A stretch of DNA of 9,885 nt from Streptosporangiaceae bacterium (GTDB lineage: Bacteria; Actinomycetota; Actinomycetes; Streptosporangiales; Streptosporangiaceae), in the NCBI GenBank assembly GCA_030041195.1, contig JASHOI010000651.1:1-9885 (forward strand), read 5' to 3'. Positions 1 through 6,468 of this stretch are shown piece after piece. The notes under the pieces are model-generated. The model was not told the DNA's origin and did no database searches. It saw only the letters and a program-made list of their open reading frames with translations. Positions within the stretch are counted from its first letter, which is position 1. Each line of letters starts with the position of its first letter. The translations under genes were made by a program, and so were the position numbers.

Positions 1-1048
1 GCAGCGCAGCCTCGGCGAGGTTCAGCCTGGCCAGCTGCCAGCGGGTGCCGCCGCGCGCCGCCAGCAGCGCGGCCTCGGCCTGGCGCTGGCCCGCCAGCAG
101 TCCCGTCGCCAGCCCCACGGCCACCGCCACGAGCAGCAGCAGCTGCAGCCCGCCGATCGCCAGCAGCGAGTGGGCCAGCACCAGGTTGCTCGCCATGTCG
201 CCGAGCAGCGCAGGCAGGTTCGTGCTCAGGCTCAGGTAGCCGAGCGTGACGGTTTCCGGCATGAGCTGCTGTTCCGCGGTGATCTGCGCGGCCAGCGGAC
301 CGAGCTGGCTGTCCCTGATGCCCGACAGGTCAGGCTCGATGACCCAGGAGCCGGAGCTGACGGTCAGCGTCCGGCCGAAGGCGGCCTGGCTGACCACGAG
401 CGGCCCATAGGTGGTGTGCCGGCCGCTCGAGTGGAAGCCGGCGGTGCCGATGAGATCGAGCCGCCAGTATGCCGACGCCGGGGCGCGTGGCCGGAAGATG
501 CCGGTCAGCCGGACCAGGACCGGCCGGGCCGCGCCGCGGCCGTGCAGCGTGAGCACGTCGCCCGCTGACAGGTGCAGCAGGCTGGCGGTGGCCGCGGGGA
601 GCGCGGCCGGGATCGGCTGGCCAGGCTGGGGCGCCGTGGGCCAGTGTCCGGCCGTGAGGACCGCGTTGGCCTGAATGGCTCCGGCAGCTGCGGCTTGCAT
701 CAGCGGCTGCCGCGTTGCGCCAGCCGCCGGGGGCAGGGCCAGCGGAGCCGACCACAGCGCCGTGTGGAAGGCGAATGGGACCGCTCCGAACGCGGACCGC
801 ATGGCGGCGTGCAGCGCGGTGGTCACGGCCGCGGCCTGGCCCGCCGTCAGCGGCCCGTTCACGAGCACCGATGTGCCGGGCGCGGTGACCAGCTTGCGCT
901 GCGCGGCCTGCGGCACCGTCTGCCCGGCGAAGACGGCGAGCGCCGCCGCCAGCGCGGAGCCGGTGAGGGCGATCAGCAGGACGGCAGCGAGCACGAGCCG
1001 GTGAGCATTCATCCGGCCCAGGGCAAGCGGTACTTGTGACGAGCGCAT
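1..1048 (-). CDS. FtsX-like ABC transporter permease, N-terminal part (cut by the window edge)
   Basis: This is the membrane subunit of an ABC exporter of the FtsX/MacB permease type; such proteins work with a separate ATPase at the cytoplasmic membrane, and the substrate is unknown. The 349 visible residues fit the family layout. A first membrane helix spans about residues 17-42, a roughly 250-residue extracytoplasmic domain follows, and a second membrane helix lies at about 293-319. A cytoplasmic stretch then begins with [19 protein letters not shown], the typical coupling segment after the second helix. The remaining helices lie beyond the left edge. I chose the ATG at 1048 because an in-frame TGA lies seven codons upstream and GGAGA (1051-1055) sits just before it, though the spacing is short. 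The ATG at 1012 is an alternative but lacks a ribosome site and would leave only a few residues before the first helix. No partner ATPase is visible. Confidence 0.8.
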   Translation of the reverse strand, partial: MRSSQVPLALGRMNAHRLVLAAVLLIALTGSALAAALAVFAGQTVPQAAQRKLVTAPGTSVLVNGPLTAGQAAAVTTALHAAMRSAFGAVPFAFHTALWSAPLALPPAAGATRQPLMQAAAAGAIQANAVLTAGHWPTAPQPGQPIPAALPAATASLLHLSAGDVLTLHGRGAARPVLVRLTGIFRPRAPASAYWRLDLIGTAGFHSSGRHTTYGPLVVSQAAFGRTLTVSSGSWVIEPDLSGIRDSQLGPLAAQITAEQQLMPETVTLGYLSLSTNLPALLGDMASNLVLAHSLLAIGGLQLLLLVAVAVGLATGLLAGQRQAEAALLAARGGTRWQLARLNLAEAAL

Positions 1049-1272
1049 CGTCTCCGCGTAAGCGCATCACCGGGCCGAACATTGATCAGCATATACCCGG
1101 AATGCAGCATCTGCCCCGGTCTCCCCCGCCCGGGGCCGGCGCCGCGGCGTGGGCCGCATCCATGCGGTTCCTCTATGGGTATCCCAGGGCATTGGCATTG
1201 GAGCTGACGGCGGCCGGATCTCTACCCTTTAACCCATCGGTTTAGTTCCCTTCTGGTTCCGGGGAGGCACGG
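1049..1272. promoter_or_regulatory. Divergent intergenic region between the permease and the thiol dioxygenase
   Basis: These 224 bases must hold the promoters of both flanking genes. Seen in the sequence: a GC-rich inverted repeat with 7-bp arms (GCCCCGG at 1113-1119, CCGGGGC at 1130-1136, 10-base loop); a small palindrome TGGGTATCCCA (1176-1186); and a weak sigma-70-like pair for the dioxygenase, TTGGAG (1198-1203), then 17 bases, then TCTACC (1221-1226). The pair matches consensus poorly, so the promoter assignment is a guess. No coding sequence is supported here. Confidence 0.3.
1261..1267 (+). promoter_or_regulatory. Ribosome binding site of the thiol dioxygenase gene
   Basis: GGGGAGG lies five bases before a TTG codon. 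It decides the start of the downstream gene at TTG 1273, since no ATG or GTG with a comparable site lies near. Confidence 0.7.
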
Positions 1273-1818
1273 TTGACTCAGGCAAGCGCAGTCCGGACCC
1301 AATGTCCCGCCGATCTGCTGACCGCGGTGCGCGATGCCACCGCGCAGCACGCCGACTGGCAGCAGACGGCGGCGCTGGTCGCCGACCAGCTCCGGCTGCA
1401 CCTGCCCGGCCCGGACATCCTCACCGCCACCGAGCGCCAGGGCAGCGCCGACGGGTACGTCTGCCACACCCTGCACACCGAGCCGGACGGGTCGTTCTCG
1501 GTCTGCGCGCTGGTATGGCGGCCCGGGCAGCAGACGCCGATCCATGACCATGTCGCGTGGTGCGTGGTCGGCGTGGTGCAGGGTGCCGAGTACGAGGAGC
1601 TGTTCGCGTTGCGCGACGGCGGGACCGCGCTGGCGGAGGTCGGCAGGAACGTCAGCCAGACCGGGGATGTCAGCGGCTTCGCGCCGCCGGGTGACATTCA
1701 CCGGGTCCGCAATCACGGCACCGAGGTGGCGATCTCGGTCCACGTCTACGGGGCCGACATCGATCGCCTCGGCACCAGCGTGCGCCGCACCTACGACCTC
1801 CCGGTGGCCGTCCGCTGA
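1273..1818 (+). CDS. Cupin-fold thiol dioxygenase (cysteine dioxygenase family)
   Basis: The protein (181 aa) is a probable non-heme iron dioxygenase that oxidises the thiol of cysteine or a related small mercapto-acid to a sulfinate in the cytoplasm. The iron-binding 3-His set is visible: His91 and His93 in TPIHDHVAWCVVG, and His143 in PPGDIHRVRN. The Ser-x-His-x-Tyr motif of cysteine dioxygenases is present as Ser155-Val-His157-Val-Tyr159. Cys97 sits where mammalian cysteine dioxygenase carries the crosslinking Cys and where many bacterial homologues have Gly. The position that holds the carboxylate-binding Arg in cysteine dioxygenase, or Gln in 3-mercaptopropionate dioxygenase, appears to be Cys64 (GYVCHTLH), so the substrate is open. 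Start codon TTG at 1273, supported by GGGGAGG. It stands alone, divergent from the permease gene; no sulfur-metabolism neighbour is visible. Confidence 0.8.
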   Translation: MTQASAVRTQCPADLLTAVRDATAQHADWQQTAALVADQLRLHLPGPDILTATERQGSADGYVCHTLHTEPDGSFSVCALVWRPGQQTPIHDHVAWCVVGVVQGAEYEELFALRDGGTALAEVGRNVSQTGDVSGFAPPGDIHRVRNHGTEVAISVHVYGADIDRLGTSVRRTYDLPVAVR

Positions 1819-1888
1819 CACCCCAGGCCCGTCCCTTATCTCCGGCCACGACCCCACGAACCTCCGGCCTGCACCCCCGCCGCCGTGA

Positions 1889-1996
1889 AGCAGCCAGGAA
1901 CTGCTGGCCGTGCTGGAGTCCGCGTCGCGGTTGCAGCAGATGGTGCCTGACGCGGTTCTCGTTGGGGAGTCGGCCGCTGCCCTGTACCTCTCATGA
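1889..1996 (+). pseudogene. Remnant of a nucleotidyltransferase-like (AbiEii/toxin-type) gene
   Basis: The frame between the TGA at 1886-1888 and the TGA at 1994-1996 reads QELLAVLESASRLQQ followed by MVPDAVLVGESAAALYLS. This closely resembles the N-terminal block of a family of actinobacterial nucleotidyltransferase-like proteins, in which a leucine-rich helix is followed by PDAVLVGG(S/T)AAAL, the start of the nucleotide-binding site. Here the second glycine of the GG(S/T) signature is Glu, no start codon with a ribosome site precedes it, and a stop follows within a few residues. The residues after that, which in the family contain a His/Asp-rich signature, are not recoverable in one frame, though HTDAAIRSVQESL in another frame (from about 2008) could be a shifted continuation. 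Family recognition is from memory and not searched. Confidence 0.45.
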
Positions 1997-2235
1997 CGAG
2001 CGGTGAGCACACCGACGCCGCGATCAGGTCAGTGCAAGAATCCCTCCGCCAGCCAAAGCGACGCGGCCTTGGGCCGGCCAGGCCCACCGGGTCCAGCGCC
2101 GCAGCGACACCCAGAATGCCGCGCCGTGCCGTCCCCCGTGTCCGCACCGCGGCCGCCGCGATCGCCGTTTTCGCGTCACGGCAGTACGCGTGTGCCGGCG
2201 TCGCGGCTCGGCCGCCCGTTGGGCCGGGATTCCTG

Positions 2236-2286
2236 AAGATCTAGGAGGCTCGCGTGCGGTATTTGCCCCAGATCCTCCTAGATCTT
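2236..2286. repeat. Perfect 13-bp inverted repeat (hairpin; possible terminator or translation-control element)
   Basis: AAGATCTAGGAGG (2236-2248) and CCTCCTAGATCTT (2274-2286) are exact reverse complements around a 25-base loop. Placed 33 bases after the stop codon of helY, it could act as a terminator for that operon. However, neither strand has a convincing T-run after the stem, so rho-independent termination is uncertain. On the plus strand the left arm contains AGGAGG, a full Shine-Dalgarno sequence, so the stem would hide a ribosome site. It could equally be one copy of an interspersed palindromic element. Confidence 0.6.
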
Positions 2287-2322
2287 TGGATCTTGAACGC
2301 TGGGGGGGCGTGGGAGCGCTAG
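2254..2322 (+). other. Short 22-codon open frame behind a hairpin-embedded Shine-Dalgarno sequence
   Basis: AGGAGG (2243-2248) is followed at five bases by GTG, giving a frame that reads VRYLPQILLDLWILNAGG and ends in GAWER before a TAG. That stop overlaps the helY stop on the opposite strand. The hydrophobic beginning (RYLPQILLDL) is reminiscent of the first membrane helix of small PLDc_N-domain membrane proteins of actinobacteria, so this may be the stub of a truncated gene. It could also be a true leader peptide or chance. Codons 7 to 11 form the right arm of the hairpin, so the ribosome site and the early coding region would pair. Confidence 0.2.
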
Positions 2323-5093
2323 CCGACCGACGAGTACGCGACGACGCCGCGGCGCAGCGCGGCGATCGCGCGCCGGGCGGTGTCGGCGACCGGCGCCGAC
2401 CGGGCCGCGGCGGCGACCTGGTCCAGCAGGTCGATGAGCTGCTTGACCGCGCGGACGAAGTCGCCGGGCGTCAGGTCGGCCGACAGCACCTGCTCCAGCG
2501 GCCGGCCCCTGGCCCAGACGTGCGCGGTCCAGGCGAACCCGAGGTCCGGCTCGCGCAGGAACGACAGCTGGTGCTCCTTTTCCACGCCGTCGAGCTCGCC
2601 CCAGACCCTGATCATCTCCGCGAGCACCTCGCGTGACCGGCCGTGCGGCAGCCGCGGCGGGCTCGCGTCGTCGGGCCGGCGCGATTCGAAGGTCAGGGCG
2701 GAAACGCAGGCCGCCAGCTCGGCGGGTGCCAGGTCGTCCCACAGCCCCCGGCGCAGGCACTCGGCGACCAGCAGATCGAGCTCGGTGTACAGGCGGGCCA
2801 GGCGCCTGCCCTCCTCGGTCACCGTGTCGCCCTTGGTGTAGCCGAGCTGGTCGAGAACCGCGCAGACGCGGTCGAACGTCCGGGCGATCACGTGCGTCCG
2901 GCCGGCCACCCTGCGCTCCAGGGCCTCGGCCTCGCGCTCCAGGCGCAGATAACGCTCGGCCTGCCTGGCATGCTCCTCGCGGTCCGGACAGCCGTGGCAC
3001 GGGTGCTCGCGGAGCTGCCGGCGCAGGCTCTCGATCGCCGGGTCATTCCCGCTTCCTGCGGTGGCCCGGCCGGCCCGCGGCGGCTTGCCCAGGTCGCGGG
3101 AGGCAAGCTTGTTGCGCATGGTCGACGCCAGGTCCCTGCGGTGGTTCGCCGACCGCGGGCTGAACCAGTTCGGTATCCGCACCCGGTCGATGGGCGTGAC
3201 CGGCACCGGGAAGTCCGCCAGCGACAGCCGCTTGACCTGGCGGTTCGCGGTCAGCACGAGCGGCGCCGGCGGGTCGGCACCGGGCGACTCGAGCACCAGC
3301 GCGATCCCGGCCCGCCGCCCGCTGGGCACCTGGATGATGTCGCCGCGGCGCAGCTGCCCGAGCGACGCCACCGCCTCGGCCTGCCGGGCCGCGGAGCGCG
3401 CCCGCGCCTGGTCCCCCTCGCGCTGGGACAGCTCCCGCCTGATCGCCACGTAGCCCGCGAAGTCGCCGCGGTCGCAGGAAACATCGAGTTCGGCCATGGA
3501 CTGCCGGATCCGGCGTGCCTGGCGGGCCAGCCCGACCACGCCCCGGTCCGCCTGGAACTGCGCGAACGACGACTCCAGCAGCGCGGCCGCCCGCCGCCTG
3601 CCGACCCGGCCGACCAGGTTGACCGCCATGTTGTAGGACGGCCGGAAGCTGGAGCTGAGCGGGTAGGTCCGGGTGCCGGCCAGGCCGGCCACCGCGAGCG
3701 GGTCCACCCCCGGCTGCCAGAGCACGACCGCGTGCCCCTCGACGTCGATGCCGCGCCGGCCGGCCCGGCCGGTGAGCTGGGTGTACTCCCCCGGGGTCAG
3801 GTCCGCGTGGTTCTCCCCGTTCCACTTGTCCAGGCGCTCGATGACCACCGTCCTGGCCGGCATGTTGATGCCCAGGGCGAGGGTCTCGGTCGCGAACACG
3901 GCCCGGATCAGTCCCAAGGCGAACAGCTCCTCAACGACCTCCTTGAACGTCGGCAGCATCCCGGCGTGATGCGCCGCGATCCCGCGCCGCAGCCCGGCCA
4001 GCCAGTCCCCGTAGCCGAGGACCGGCAGATCCTCCTCGGGGATGTCCGCGGTCCGCCGCTCGACCAGCGCGGTGATCTCGGCGGCCTCGTCCGGCGTGGT
4101 CAGCCGCAGGCCGGCGTCCAGGCACTGCAGCACGGCGGCGTCGCAGCCGGCCCGGCTGAAGATGAACGTGATCGCCGGGAGCAGGCCGGCCGCGTCCAGC
4201 CGGTCGATCACATCGGGGCGGCTCGGCACCCGGTACCTGGCCGGGCGCCGCCCGCCGCGAGCCGGCCGTCCGGGAGCGCTGCCCCGCCCGCCTCCCCGTC
4301 CCCCTTCACTCCTCCCGCCGCCCCACCCCTCTGCACCGCGCTGCGCGAGCCGCCGCAGCTCCGGGTTGACCTTCGGGCTTGCCCCGCCCCCCACCCACCT
4401 CCCCTTTCCCCCTTCACCTTCCCCCTTCACCGGCCCGGTCCCGCCCGCGGGCTCGGGCCCGGAGAACAGGTCGTACAGCCGCGAGCCCACGAGCATGTGC
4501 TGCCACAGCGGGACCGGGCGCACCTCGTCCACGATGACCGTGGTGCCGCCGCGGACGTCGGACAGCCAGTCGCCGAACTCCTCGGCGTTGCTCACGGTCG
4601 CCGACAGCGCGACGAGCCGCACCGACTCGGGGAGGTGGATGATCACCTCTTCCCACACCGCGCCCCGGAACTCGTTCGCCAGGTAGTGCACCTCGTCGAG
4701 CACGACGTAGCCGAGGCCGCCCAGCGTCGGCGAGCCCGCGTACAGCATGTTCCGCAGCACCTCGGTGGTCATCACCACCACCGGAGCCTCGCCGTTGATG
4801 CTGTTGTCCCCGGTCAGCAGGCCCACCGTGGCGGCCGAGTACCTGCGGACCAGGTCGGCGTACTTCTGGTTGGACAGCGCCTTGATCGGCGTGGTGTAGA
4901 AGCACTTGCGCCCCTCGGCCAGCGCCAGGTGCACGGCAAACTCGCCGACCACCGTCTTGCCCGAGCCGGTCGGCGCGGCCAAAAGAACCCCGTGCCCCTC
5001 GTTCAGGGCCCTGCACGCGTCCAGCTGGAAGGGATCGAAGCTGAAGTCATACAGTGCCTGGAACGCGGCGAGTTCCGGCCCGTCTTCGGTCAA
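2319..5093 (-). CDS. helY: HelY, Ski2/Mtr4-like DEAD/DEAH-box helicase with DSHCT domain
   Basis: This is a large ATP-dependent helicase (924 aa) of the Ski2/Mtr4 superfamily-2 group, presumably acting on RNA or structured nucleic acid; its cellular role in actinobacteria is poorly defined. Motifs in order: Q-motif-like FDPFQLDACRAL (19-30), Walker A PTGSGKT (41-47), DEVH box (133-136), SAT (164-166), FSRAGCDAA (312-320), TLALGINMPARTV (404-416) and motif VI QLTGRAGRRGID (439-450). A Ski2-type insert and a C-terminal DSHCT-like helical domain (about 750-924) follow. Length is close to the roughly 906 aa of M. tuberculosis HelY. Residues 212-290, between the two RecA domains, are a Gly/Arg/Pro-rich low-complexity linker. 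A Cys pair, HPCHGCPDREEH, lies at 697-708. The start is TTG at 5093, overlapping the tatC stop by four bases (TTGA); no Shine-Dalgarno is visible, so translation is probably coupled to tatC. Last gene of the cluster. Confidence 0.93.
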   Translation of the reverse strand: MTEDGPELAAFQALYDFSFDPFQLDACRALNEGHGVLLAAPTGSGKTVVGEFAVHLALAEGRKCFYTTPIKALSNQKYADLVRRYSAATVGLLTGDNSINGEAPVVVMTTEVLRNMLYAGSPTLGGLGYVVLDEVHYLANEFRGAVWEEVIIHLPESVRLVALSATVSNAEEFGDWLSDVRGGTTVIVDEVRPVPLWQHMLVGSRLYDLFSGPEPAGGTGPVKGEGEGGKGRWVGGGASPKVNPELRRLAQRGAEGWGGGRSEGGRGGGRGSAPGRPARGGRRPARYRVPSRPDVIDRLDAAGLLPAITFIFSRAGCDAAVLQCLDAGLRLTTPDEAAEITALVERRTADIPEEDLPVLGYGDWLAGLRRGIAAHHAGMLPTFKEVVEELFALGLIRAVFATETLALGINMPARTVVIERLDKWNGENHADLTPGEYTQLTGRAGRRGIDVEGHAVVLWQPGVDPLAVAGLAGTRTYPLSSSFRPSYNMAVNLVGRVGRRRAAALLESSFAQFQADRGVVGLARQARRIRQSMAELDVSCDRGDFAGYVAIRRELSQREGDQARARSAARQAEAVASLGQLRRGDIIQVPSGRRAGIALVLESPGADPPAPLVLTANRQVKRLSLADFPVPVTPIDRVRIPNWFSPRSANHRRDLASTMRNKLASRDLGKPPRAGRATAGSGNDPAIESLRRQLREHPCHGCPDREEHARQAERYLRLEREAEALERRVAGRTHVIARTFDRVCAVLDQLGYTKGDTVTEEGRRLARLYTELDLLVAECLRRGLWDDLAPAELAACVSALTFESRRPDDASPPRLPHGRSREVLAEMIRVWGELDGVEKEHQLSFLREPDLGFAWTAHVWARGRPLEQVLSADLTPGDFVRAVKQLIDLLDQVAAAARSAPVADTARRAIAALRRGVVAYSSVG
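4299..4431. repeat. Tandem 13-bp repeat and polypyrimidine tract inside helY
   Basis: On the plus strand TTCCCCCTTCACC occurs twice back to back (4406-4418 and 4419-4431), and an 11-base match TCCCCCTTCAC recurs at 4299-4309. The coding strand is therefore nearly pure purine in places. Because 13 is not a multiple of three, the two copies are read in different frames (VKGE, then GEGGK), yet the helicase frame stays open. The repeats encode the flexible linker at residues 222-230 and around 262-266. Confidence 0.85.
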
Positions 5094-6007
5094 TCGGCTG
5101 GTCCAGGAGGCCGCCCGATATCGACGCCGTCGCGGGACGGCGCGTCAAGGTCGATCGGGGACGCCTCGTCGTCGGACAGGCCCGCGTACGGGGACGGGAT
5201 CCTCGCGCGCCGCCGGTCGTTCATCCAGATCAGCACCTCGGCCACCTCGATCAGCAGCACGCAGGGCACGGCCAGCAACAGCATCGTGACCGGGTCCGGG
5301 CTCGGCGAGGCGATGCCCGCGAACACGAACACCAGGAAGATCATGATGCGGCGCCACTTCCGCATCCGGTCGTGGTTGATGACGCCGACCAGGTTCAGCA
5401 TCACCAGGAGCAGCGGCAGCTCGAACGCCAGCCCGAAACCGAGGATCATGGCCTGGAAGTAGCCGAGGTAGTTGGAGACCGTCGGGTAGACCTGGATCCC
5501 GCTCGGGGCCAGCGCGATCAGGTACCTCAGCCCCCGGCTCATCACGAAGTAGGCGAGGGTGGCGCCGCCGAGGAACAGCGGCGCGGCGGTGAACACGAAC
5601 ACGTAGGTCCACCGCTTCTCGCGCTGGTAGAGCCCGGGCGCGATGAACGCCCAGAGCTGGTAGAGCCAGTACGGGGACGTGACGATCAGCGCGAACCAGA
5701 ACGCGAGCTGCAGCCAGATCGTGAACGGGTCGAGCACCCCGATGACGATCAGCTTGGTGTGGTCGGCGTGCGCGGCGGCCTTGAACGGGTGGTACACGAA
5801 ATTCCAGAGCCGGTCGTGTACCGGCGGGATCAGCCCGACGGCGAGGCCGACGAGTATCACGGCCACGGCCTTCATCAGCCGGTTGCGCAGCTCACGGAGG
5901 TGATCCATGAGCGGCATCCGGCCATCGGGGTTCGCCCGTCGCTGCGACTGCGCGATCTTGTTGCCCAGCAGGCGCGCACCCGTGATGGTGTCACCCAGCT
6001 TCGGCAT
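5090..6007 (-). CDS. tatC: Sec-independent protein translocase subunit TatC
   Basis: TatC is the polytopic membrane receptor of the twin-arginine translocation system. It binds the RR signal peptide and assembles with TatA to export folded proteins across the cytoplasmic membrane. The 305-aa product shows the family landmarks. These are the N-terminal MPLMDHLRELRNRLMKA (31-47), the first-loop FIAPGLYQREKR with Glu130 (equivalent to E. coli Glu103), GFGLAFELP with Glu196 (E. coli Glu170), and SPDP with Asp238 (E. coli Asp211). Hydrophobic segments are consistent with six membrane helices between about residues 45 and 262. A hydrophilic tail of about 40 residues follows. The first 30 residues are an extension typical in length for actinobacteria; Met31 (ATG at 5917) is an alternative start. 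Neither start has a good ribosome site. It lies 28 bases after tatA and overlaps helY by four bases. Confidence 0.95.
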   Translation of the reverse strand: MPKLGDTITGARLLGNKIAQSQRRANPDGRMPLMDHLRELRNRLMKAVAVILVGLAVGLIPPVHDRLWNFVYHPFKAAAHADHTKLIVIGVLDPFTIWLQLAFWFALIVTSPYWLYQLWAFIAPGLYQREKRWTYVFVFTAAPLFLGGATLAYFVMSRGLRYLIALAPSGIQVYPTVSNYLGYFQAMILGFGLAFELPLLLVMLNLVGVINHDRMRKWRRIMIFLVFVFAGIASPSPDPVTMLLLAVPCVLLIEVAEVLIWMNDRRRARIPSPYAGLSDDEASPIDLDAPSRDGVDIGRPPGPAD

Positions 6008-6035
6008 GGTCAGCTACCGGGGGAAGGAGGCGGGC

Positions 6036-6380
6036 TCAGCCGGGCTGCTGCGTCTGCGGGACCTCTGCCGGGGTGCCATTGGCAACCGCGTCGGCCACCG
6101 GCTGTGGCCGCTGCTGCAGGTCGCGGATCTGCTGCTGCAGCGCGTCGATCTGCGCCTGCTGCGTCATTGCGGGCAGCGCCTGGACCGAGGGCTGCTGCTG
6201 GGGCTGCTTGGCCTGCTCTTCCTCATCGGGGTGCAGGTTCGTGACCTCGGCCTTGAGGATACGCATGGACCGGCCCAGCGAGCGGGCGGCGTCGGGCATC
6301 TTCTTCGACCCGAACAATACAATCAGGACAACCGCGACGATTAGTACTTTCCACGGGCTGTCAAACAAGTCGCCAATCAT
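6036..6380 (-). CDS. tatA: Sec-independent protein translocase subunit TatA
   Basis: TatA is the small, single-span subunit that oligomerises to form the protein-conducting path of the twin-arginine export system. The product (114 aa from this start) begins [10 protein letters not shown], then has one membrane helix (about 11-22), the conserved Phe23-Gly24 hinge, and an amphipathic helix [18 protein letters not shown]. The rest is a Gln/Pro-rich polar tail including a short coiled-coil-like stretch ([15 protein letters not shown]). I prefer ATG 6380 because GGGGA lies five bases upstream. ATG 6392 gives four more residues (MGTD) but has no ribosome site and would begin three bases after a hairpin. 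Only one TatA/B-type gene is present, so it may also serve the TatB role unless a tatB lies elsewhere, as is usual in actinobacteria. Confidence 0.93.
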   Translation of the reverse strand: MIGDLFDSPWKVLIVAVVLIVLFGSKKMPDAARSLGRSMRILKAEVTNLHPDEEEQAKQPQQQPSVQALPAMTQQAQIDALQQQIRDLQQRPQPVADAVANGTPAEVPQTQQPG

Positions 6381-6395
6381 GTCAGTCCCCATTCA

Positions 6396-6414
6396 GCGGG
6401 AAGCGCGTTCCCGC
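6396..6414. promoter_or_regulatory. 7-bp inverted repeat just upstream of tatA
   Basis: GCGGGAA (6396-6402) and TTCCCGC (6408-6414) are exact reverse complements with a 5-base loop. It lies 15 bases before the preferred tatA ATG at 6380, in the would-be 5' leader. It could be an operator or an RNA hairpin that insulates tatA from upstream transcription. No T-run follows, so it is not a typical terminator. Confidence 0.4.
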
Positions 6415-6436
6415 GCCTTGGGTCGCTTGCACCGAA

Positions 6437-6442
6437 AGTCTA
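6437..6442 (-). promoter_or_regulatory. Candidate -10 element of an internal tatA promoter
   Basis: Read on the minus strand, TAGACT fits the actinobacterial TANNNT -10 consensus. It lies 56 bases before the tatA ATG in the 88-base gap after pafC, the only sizeable gap in the cluster. No good -35 hexamer sits at the usual 17-18 base distance. It would give tatA-tatC-helY a promoter of their own. Confidence 0.3.
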
Positions 6443-6468
6443 CACAAGACCGCCTCCAAGGGCACTGC

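Larger units (their letters stand above)
1819..2318. other. 500-bp region without an intact gene (apparent gene-decay zone)
   Basis: No full-length gene is supported in this stretch. It contains, in order, a nucleotidyltransferase-like remnant (1889-1996), about 240 bases in which I recognise nothing (1997-2235), and the inverted repeat with its short open frame (2236-2322). Open frames of 77-103 codons exist here on both strands, but their translations are Pro/Arg/Ala-rich without recognisable motifs, as expected from chance frames in GC-rich DNA. No clear terminator follows the dioxygenase stop at 1816-1818. Confidence 0.6.

Noticed and set aside
330..1082. A 250-codon minus-strand open frame at the left end
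   Set aside because: It is a wrong-frame shadow of the FtsX-like permease gene, which reads openly to the window edge in another minus frame with membrane helices and the family coupling segment.
1222..2010. A 262-codon minus-strand open frame opposite the thiol dioxygenase
   Set aside because: It has no motif and no ribosome site; the opposite strand encodes the intact iron-binding and Ser-His-Tyr motifs.
1993..2244. An 83-codon plus-strand open frame in the decay zone
   Set aside because: It has no ribosome site, a Pro/Arg/Ala-rich translation, and nothing recognisable except possibly a few residues continuing the nucleotidyltransferase remnant.
2236..2286. A standard rho-independent terminator
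   Set aside because: The stem is perfect but long-looped and neither strand has a proper T-run after it, so I list it as an inverted repeat with termination only as one option.
4299..4431. A CRISPR-like repeat array
   Set aside because: There are only two adjacent 13-bp copies plus one partial copy, inside the helY coding sequence, without spacers of regular length.
2643..5462. A 939-codon plus-strand open frame opposite helY and part of tatC
   Set aside because: It mirrors the GC-rich third positions of the real genes; its translation is Arg/Pro/Gly/His-rich without any family motif, while the minus strand encodes clear HelY and TatC motifs.
5054..6244. A 396-codon plus-strand open frame opposite tatC and tatA
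   Set aside because: It is a shadow frame; the translation is rich in Arg, Asp, His and Glu repeats typical of an antisense reading, and TatC/TatA are certain on the other strand.
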